Assembly (NCBI GenBank): GCA_036250225.1
Contig: JAPZLL010000001.1
Coordinates: forward strand, 1,674,001 to 1,738,000
Length of the DNA: 64,000 nt
Direction of reading: 5' to 3'
Source of the DNA: Cercophora sp. LCS_1
Taxonomy: Eukaryota > Ascomycota > Sordariomycetes > Sordariales > Lasiosphaeriaceae
Part shown: in pieces, positions 56,601 through 64,000 of the stretch
Layout of the letters: the number at the start of each line of letters is the position of its first letter
How positions within the stretch are numbered: the first letter of the stretch is position 1
Notes under the pieces: generated by a model
Told to the model about the DNA's origin: nothing
Database searches by the model: none
Seen by the model: the letters and a program-made list of their open reading frames with translations, nothing else
Program-made: the position numbers and the translations under genes

Positions 56601-59600
56601 GAGACCTCCGATGGTGTGTTTCCAAGCGGGACCGGCAGGCAATAGCAAAACGGAGTCCGACCCGCCTGGAGTCGGTCGAAGTGGCTGGGCGAAGAGAGAC
56701 GGCCAGTCAAACGTCGTGACACAGTCGGGTGTCTCGCCCTGCTGGCGGGGTCTCGCGTTGTGGAACGGGAAGAGGACCTTCTTTTCCACGTGGACAAGCC
56801 GCTGTCGCTGCAACTATCCACTACCTCATCTTCCTCAACAGCAACGACCGCCCTTGTCCGGATGGGCACTAGAGATGACACCGCCAGCTGGGTTTGGGTG
56901 TTTTCTTGCACGCGATGCCCAGACCACGCATCTAATTCTACCTGACCCAAGTCGGCGCGGAATGTGGAGGTGGGAGAGGGCGCCGTCTCAGAAGGAAGAG
57001 CCCGAAATCCAAACCGGAAAAGCTTCTTACGTATGACGAATTGCCCAATGACGCGCCGCCGTCTCCGCGATCCGGATGGATGGAGTCACATTCCTTCCGT
57101 TTTCTCCAGTCGTTGGCTCGCTCTCCGGCTAGAGGTGCAACGTCCCTGCGGGCCTACCGGCAGGGTTTCCATCCCAGGCCGCTTCTCAGCGACCAACCAC
57201 AACCCCGCCAGATCCCAGCAGAGCCAGGGAACACCCAGCAGGTTGGGACTGGGGCAGTGGACACATCGCCGCCACTTTTTGTGTCATGAATTCCCTATCA
57301 GTGCAGCTCACTTGCGTCCTGCGGCTCTACACGCGCAGACCCCTTGAGAAGGATGCTGAATGAGGCATTAAGATTCTACGAGGATTCTTGAAAATTCCTT
57401 GAGAGGCTGGACGAGGGAGTGGGAAGGTTCGACTGTGCCTTCAGTCCCGGCAGGAGCCGTTTGTCAATCAAAAGGAAAAGCGGTGGTCCACGGTTTCCCG
57501 GTTGCTGGTTCTGGGGAAAGCTCGAGGGAGAATCAAGTCAAAACCCCTGATCAATTGCAGTCCCGTCCTTGCACTGCAAAGCCCAGGACATTCGGCTTGG
57601 CCTTAGGTGTCAATGCTCGCCTGGTTCCAGGTTTTCGAGCAGCTTTTCAGTCGAGTCCCAATGGCACGGAACCCGCCTGAATGCTGGATGAATCGACGCG
57701 TCCCATTCCCCAGAGCCCTCATTTCTCTTCTGCGCGGCAACCTCGCCGCCACAATGTCTTGCATGCTGCCCCGATACGCCGCTTATGACCTACCAATCCC
57801 GTCTAGCCCTACCGATACTCGCTACACGTACAGATGTCCCCAGCAAGCGATGTGAGCGAATTTGACGCAATCGAAACTGCCAGTGGTTGTCGATGCCAGT
57901 CGAGCTGCTTGACATCAAGAAACGGTGCACGTTGGCTTTCTAGAAAGCAGCAAGCACCCTTCCATGCTCCACATTGCCGAATTGACGCTCCTGATTGGAT
58001 CGCGGGTGCTTGTCCGACCCAGCCGGCCCCTGCATAGCGCTCGACAGAGAGGCAGATCGGTCAGCGCACTACGCACAAGACACTAGCCGCTTGTGGCACC
58101 TCGGTGCTGAGGGTCCCAGAATAGCAGTTAGAAGCTCGAGACGGAGCGACCCTTGCAGGTGGTCTCGTCAACAAGACAGGTCGGCCTTCACAGCGCTGGT
58201 TCCTGCAGGAAGAGGGTCATCAACTCCACAGTCCAAGGCAGTCAGCGTCGCCAGCCAACTGCTGTCATCATTCAGGAGAAAGCGGAGAATGAGATCATAG
58301 CTTTGCACCAGGCTCGCAGCAAACGTGCATGGCGCAAATTGCTCCCAAGACACAGCCGTTGTTGACACAGAGCGCAACAAGACGCGTCTTCATTCGCCAA
58401 TTGAATGGTTGCAAGAGCCATCGACTGTTTATTTGGACTTGTCAGCAGCGCGTTGCATTCAGCATCTGCCGATGGAGGGTTCTGTTTCAACGGACGCGAG
58501 GTTTCTACATAGTCCGAAACAGAACGAAACGCGCGACGATCGACGGATTGACAACTACAGGACCCTCAATATCTCACTCTAAATGACACGCAGATTGGCC
58601 AGCCAGCCTTGAACAAAACTATCGGTTCGTCTATCCGGTTGGCAGGTTTTTCTGGCCTCATGTGCGAGGGGTTGCAATGGGCGCGCTGCAAGACGACAAA
58701 AATGGTCCAGACGTCTCTCTTTTCCTCCCGGAACAAACCCCGAGGAGTGGTAGAATAAACGATTGATATTAACCCGCAGCTGTCACACCCAGAAAGTTCC
58801 CTCGGTCATTCTCGCTACCAGCATCCAGGAAAACGCGGCCCGCGACAGAAGACACCAGATGGGACATTCAAGGTCCAAACTCTGCCCCCGATATCGACGA
58901 AATGGGAGGACCAGAACGGCCAAAACAAGACGGCGAGCTCTGAGCGTCGGCTGCAGTTCGGCCGCAGGCGGAACTCTTGTTCGGCGTCCTCGTTGTCCTG
59001 CTTATCTTGGGCTGCTAGCTGCAAACTCGGCAGCACAGAGAAGATTCCATGCCGCCCCTCTGCATGATGGAGCGTCTCCGGGCTCGGTTTTCAGGGTCCG
59101 CCTCCGTACGGATACGGCCAGTCGGACGGAGCAGAAGGCGGCAGCAGGCTGAACAACGACTGCACGGGACTAGGAGTATCCCTCCCGACAATACACTAAC
59201 TAAACACCGAGACCCGCTGGTCGTGAGGGTCTCAGCGACAACTTCATGCCGTCGGCGTTCTAGCTCTGGGAAACACGTAAACAAAAAAAACCATCAACAA
59301 CCCTACGTGGGTCCTTCTGGATACCATGGCGTAGCACACAAACCAGCAAGCGAGGACTCAAGGGCCGCTGGCTGAGCGGTGCCGACAACAAGTCAAGTCG
59401 GCTCCGCAACTGCTTGGACTTGCACAGCTTGCTCCTGCTTGACGCAATCATAACCCTACCTATAGTTGCGCTCGTGGGCGTCTTGTTGCTCCGAGAAAGG
59501 CCGCGATGGAGGGATTTCGGCGGTGTTGCTGCAGTGCTCCAGCGTCCCTGCTGCGCCCCTCTGCTACGCTCTCGATAGACCGCTTGCAATGAGGTCCACA

Positions 59601-60684
59601 GCTGATCAGCGATACCCCGGAAGAGGACAGTTTTCTCTCGCCCAACAAGGCGTTGGGCCATCACCGTTGACCAGTGGTGGCATCGATGCGATGCAGGCTG
59701 ACTGAGAAAGGCACGATTCCCATGGGCCGAACTGGGTCTGTGAAACCGCAGCAAGGCGTTGTAGGAGCAGATCGACAGTTGACGCCCAACTGCCGTCCAG
59801 GGCGAAAACCAACCACCGTAGGGCCCACCAGAACGGGGATTACAGGGCACCCCTCACCCCTTTCTCGGGCATTCAGCGTCCCCTGCGCTGCGAGCACAAC
59901 AACCCCGCCATAGAGTCCCGCAATATTACCCCACAAGCCACGGAACTCGCTGTGATGGACGACCCAGGGTTTGGGCTCGCAATAACGTGGTGAAATCCGG
60001 GCAATTCCCACAGGCGGTTTCAGCTCCCAAGTGTCTTCCCGCTCGTTTCCTGTTTCTGAGGCCCGACGAACAGACAGGCCAAGAGGCGGGACACTGGTCC
60101 CGGACATGGACTGACTTGAAGCATCTAGATGTGGAAACTGCTAGCCATGTGCATTCGGTACCAGAGAGACTCAAGTGCCAGCTGTCTTTCAAGTCCGAGT
60201 ACTATGGGGACTAGTGCTGCGGACACAGACCGCAGACTGAATGGAACCAAAGTGGCAGCACAGAAGCCGTTGACCGTTCACGGCTCGCGGTAGGCGGCTC
60301 GCGGTTCGGGCGCGGCACATAGCGGGGGCGGGGGACCCAGAGGAGATGCGGTGTGCTTGGTCGCAAGAAAAGTCTGAGGCAGCGTCTGTTCTCGTCACAC
60401 GGAAACGGTGCCAGCCGGCAAGGCAAAGGACCGTGAGAGCATGGGCGAGCTAGGCCAGCGCGGACGGCGGAGACTAGCAGCCGGAAACAGAGACAAGATC
60501 ACAAGCATCAGGAAACACGCTTCACATGGAGCGGCAGGCGGCTCGCTGAAGCACAAGACCGAACCCCTCACGGTGACAATGCCCGGCAGCAGCTCCAGCA
60601 AGGGGCCGGCTAGACACAGCAGGTCTGCCGCGGCGTCGTGGTTGAAGAGTCGCAGGTCCGTGTTACACGGCTCCACCTGCACCG

Positions 60685-60685
<1 letters not shown>

Positions 60686-60749
<64 letters not shown>

Positions 60750-60777
60750 NNNNNNNNNNGGCCTTTTCCCCCCCCCC

Positions 60778-60822
<45 letters not shown>

Positions 60823-60835
60823 AAAAAAAAAAAAA
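60686..60835. other. Assembly gap (10 N) flanked by G64 and C33/A23 homopolymers
   Basis: Sixty-four G run into ten N, then GGCCTTTTC, a 10-C run, AA, 33 C and 23 A before unique sequence resumes. Long G on the left and long C on the right are G runs at the two inward-facing read ends. The run lengths are probably not the real sequence. Any ORF here reads as polyGly/polyPro and is meaningless. Confidence 0.9.
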
Positions 60836-62662
60836 GGCCCGGCGAACAACGGCTGGACGTCCCTGAGTTATTCCGCATTTTTGGAGTGTCGGCGGACCAC
60901 TCAGGACACGAGAACGCGGGGAAAAGGACGGACTCGTTGAAAAATACCCTTGTCTGAGTGGCTGTGAAGGACAGAAAATCAGAAAAACAAGGGTGGCCGT
61001 TGAGTGGTTCGTACGGCCAGCGGAAGACCGTGCCCTCGCCCGTGCTCACGGCAGAGAGCTGCGGAAGTGCTGCGCGTTCGGTCCCTCTGATACTACATCA
61101 TCGCCCTATCACAAATGATAGACTGATCGCGAGATGTTGGGCTTAGCCCAAAGCAGTATGGCTCGAAGGTGCCGGACGGGTTCGAGAAGGCGACGGATCT
61201 GCTGGCCGGGCACGAACTATTCTTGCCTCGAGACGGCAAAAGAGGCCAAGGTGCAGGTCAAGGACACCATCTAACTGCGTCGAGTACGGAGCGATCTTGA
61301 GAATGTCAGCCTCGCCGGTTCTTCCTCCTCAGCACGTCCCAGGTCAGAGGCGGTAAAGCAGACGGATGCAGCGAATGAGGTCGGTTGTCACCCACGAACG
61401 ACGAGACCGTCGATCTCTTGTTTCTCCCGTACTTGTCGGCGTTTGGTTGACGCTTGGAAGTGAGTGGTCGGGTTGGGTTGTGTTACCCTACCAATGGACG
61501 GCTCTATCAACTCTTACCTACATGACGACAACTACGGATTACGTTTGAACCCCCGTCAAGAATTGCTTTTTTCTTGACTGCAAGCGGGCTCACATACCGT
61601 GTAAGCGTATGGCTCAGCTCCCGAGCCCGTCAAGAGTTGCCTCACTCTCGCCAGGCACAGAAAAGCAGCTCGAACAGAAGGGGAGTCGTTTCCACTGTTT
61701 GGCGAACCCGGACAGGCCCATTTGGTCGCGTCGACTCCAGATTGGGTCTTGAGTCCAAACAATTTGAGATTGCGTCGATAGCGGCGCGGTCCGCATTGGC
61801 GTGGTTCGCGTTTTTGAGACGCGTTGGCTGTCAAAATTTCCCCGTGCACGACACGACAGACAGTGCTTCGTTGTGTAACCAGCGGCCTGACTGACGGATT
61901 ACAAGCTGGATCCCTGGGACTTTTTGATACCGTCATGATTACGGGATTGCACCAGGAGGTTCAACCATGGTTCGCCAGAAAAGCCTCGTTTTGCGTGTTT
62001 TCCGGCGACTGGCTGGCCCGCCGGCGTCCGTGTCGGGTCTGTCGTTGTGTGCCGTCTCTTGGCATTTTTTTCTCGGTTTGGCGGAAGGAAAAAGAAATGA
62101 GAGAGGCCCGTTACGGTAACGGTTGTCTGAGCTCTTGATCGAGATGCAAAGTGCTTGCACCGGTGAAACAACCAGCAGGTTTGTTCAATTTTTTTTTTTT
62201 TCACTCTGGCCGTTGACAACTCACAAGTTCGGTCCCCGCCCTGGTGTCTGGGTGGAGCTACTTACTCCTCGGAACATGGCAGTGCCGTTCTGTGCGACAG
62301 CACACTGCACACGCTACTGCACCGTGGGCAATGCGCAGACAGCCTACAGTGCCTGCCTGCATCCCCTAACTCCTGCTGGAAGGATGGGTGCTCATCCATA
62401 CAGGTCCCCGAGGCACATAGCACGTGCAAGATCATGGGGAATGTCATTCGGCCCTTGAGAGCTGCTTCCATGATCGCATGTGGTTACGACTCCCTACACA
62501 GCACAAGCATGCGAGGGGATTCCCGGACTTGTTCACCGACTTACAGCACGTACTCGGGGTTTCTTATTCTCTCATCAGTCTACACTAGTGGCAAGTGGCC
62601 ATGTTTGCAGTCGAGGTTCACGGGTTTCGCCGAGGATACACTACTGTGCATCCCGCCCAGCC

Positions 62663-62706
62663 CTTCTTCTTCTTCTTCTTCTTCTTCTTCAAGTGAGGGG
62701 AAGAAG
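62663..62706. repeat. (CTT)9 microsatellite with adjacent GAAGAAG inverted complement
   Basis: Nine CTT/TTC units are followed nine bases later by GAAGAAG, so the DNA or an RNA from it can fold back into a short hairpin. Non-coding in context. Confidence 0.75.
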
Positions 62707-64000
62707 AAAAAGCAAAGTCTGATGGGGGGCTAGCGCTGTCCCGGGAGAACGGGACTGCACCCTCTTGGCCCAAACTTGTGTTGGAGGTGTGCGTTCCAAT
62801 GCGACAAGGCGCGTTTCCGTTTGCCTCTCTTTCTCTCTCTGGGTGTGTGGTTTTCTTTTTTTTGACGAGTCATTGGAGTCAGCTGGGAGAATCCGACAGT
62901 TTGGGTGGGGCGAAAGAGTTCATTGGTGTGTGGCGGGTTTGTTTGCTTTTTTTTCCCGACTCTGTCCGTTTGATGGCACTTGATCACCTTCTTTTGGTGA
63001 GGACAGCTGAGGGGCGCGGCGGTTTGGGGAGCTTGGCGTGGAGCAAGTGGCGTTGATGGAGGCGGTTTGCGTTTCGGTCAGTCAGTCGCGTGATGATGAG
63101 ATTGTTTGCTTGTTCGCTTGTGGCGAAGCTGAGCTGGCGGGCGATGGGAGGTCTGCTACGTAGGAAGCGCGTTTCTCACGCTGAGCATCTGATGTGATGC
63201 CGAGGGAGGGGAGTGGGGGGTGAGATGTCGGCAGTTTGCGAGACGGGCCGATGCGGGGAACCGAGTTTGGGAGTTTCCCTCCCTTTGCACGGCGAGTTAT
63301 GCCGGCGGTCAATTACGGCCAAGGGATAATATCGTGTGTGGTTTTGTGAGGGGTTTTTGGTACAGTATGAATGTGGCATGTGAATGTCGGTTGTTTGCTT
63401 CGACACGTGATGGGGCGTATTGGGGAAGGGAGAAGGGGAGTGTGCTTTTTTGGCTAAGGGGGGATGTTTGGCAAAAGCACGAAACGGAAACGGTGACTAG
63501 CTTGGATTTTTTTTTTTTTTGAAGTGATGAAAGGAATGATGCCGAGATGGTTTGGTTTGGGTCGTATTCGTATGTTTGAGTGAGGGGATGGCCCGGATGA
63601 GGCGAGGTGTTGGATGATTGATACCGAGGAGTAAGTGGTGTTGGGGATACATGTGCCTTGGGGTAATCCGTATGTGGTTTCTTAGTGCTTTGCAGTCTAT
63701 CTTCACTGTGAGTTGATGAATGGTTGACGTCGCCTCTTTGGTGTGCTCTCGTGGCCTACATCTACTGTGGGCTTCTTGAGGCAGGGCGGCTTGAACTGTA
63801 CCAAGTGTTACAGGGTCGCGGCGTGCCAGGTAGAAGCCACGCCACAAAGGCAACCTCTCATGAGGGTAACAGGATACCAAGGCTGTGGTTCATTATTCGC
63901 CAATGGCTTATGTGCTCAATCCTCCGGGTTCGGAGACATGCCGTTGCCACAACACAGGTGGGCTTCCTGATAAAGGGAAGGCGATTGAGCGGTACCTAAG

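Larger units (their letters stand above)
53612..64000. other. 10.4-kb region with no supportable gene
   Basis: The first few hundred bases are the promoter/leader of the CRIB gene. Beyond that I find ORFs up to about 195 codons on both strands (54524-55030 +, 59260-59850 -, and others). None has a domain, none continues through convincing splice sites, and all have shuffled-looking composition. Base composition is not AT-rich, so this is not a classic RIP-mutated repeat block. From about 61900 to 63800 the minus strand is CA/CT-rich with A-runs, like a fungal 5' leader. The window ends with no recognised gene. It includes the assembly gap at 60750-60759. Confidence 0.5.

Noticed and set aside
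60395..61049. Several ORFs of 79-152 codons crossing the N gap
   Set aside because: They consist of polyGly or polyPro from the homopolymers and translated Ns; they are artefacts of the gap.
1..64000. CRISPR array, transposon, provirus, biosynthetic cluster, 5S rRNA or telomere repeats
   Set aside because: None seen: no regularly spaced repeats, no transposase, integrase or polyprotein motif, no PKS/NRPS, no 5S internal-control sequence and no TTAGGG array.

Overview
The window is nuclear DNA of a filamentous ascomycete, most likely a Sordariomycete (Pezizomycotina). The evidence is single-copy eukaryotic genes with short GT-AG introns (about 50-180 nt), G/C-rich third codon positions, CT- and CA-rich leaders before start codons, intron-bearing tRNA genes, and proteins whose best-known relatives are filamentous-fungal (a 359-residue G-beta, a Tom22 that begins MVQLTEVEDEHF, Fzo1, Edc3). 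Species cannot be fixed from sequence alone.

Layout. 1-608 (-): start of a RanBP1/Yrb1 gene cut by the left edge. 1751-4291 (-): an 846-residue single-pass membrane protein of unknown function. 6055-6974 (-): a class I phosducin-like protein. 12295-13636 (-): the heterotrimeric G-protein beta subunit. 15565-16878 (+): an adenosine/AMP-deaminase-like enzyme, convergent with the mitofusin Fzo1 (17185-20013, -), which is divergent from the ESCRT-III subunit Vps2 (20987-21866, +). 23188-25052 (+): a PP2C phosphatase. 27230-31713 (+): a 1392-residue ADF-H actin-binding protein. 32803-33360 (-): Tom22. 33809-36793 (-): a plasma-membrane Na+/H+ antiporter. 40143-42917 (+): Pif1 helicase. 43578-45936 (+): Edc3. 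46813-48756 (+): a DUF3074/START-like protein. 48952-49046 (-) and 50013-50094 (+): tRNA-Ile(AAT) and tRNA-Ala(AGC), both with introns. 51032-53611 (-): a CRIB-domain Cdc42/Rac effector. 53612-64000: no gene I can support, interrupted by a 10-N assembly gap with homopolymer flanks.

Functional links. The phosducin-like protein is the known folding chaperone for G-beta-gamma, and it lies next to the G-beta gene. Fzo1 and Tom22 both belong to the mitochondrial outer membrane. The ADF-H protein and the CRIB effector both point to actin and polarity control. The rest is general cell biology: nuclear transport, ESCRT sorting, mRNA decapping, ion homeostasis and genome maintenance. There is no secondary-metabolite cluster, transposon, virus-like element or CRISPR array.

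Exon boundaries were worked out by hand from splice consensus and reading-frame continuity. They agree with family conservation but are not backed by transcript data. I found no clearly undescribed system. The best leads are the conserved but uncharacterised proteins and the 10.4-kb gene-free right end.
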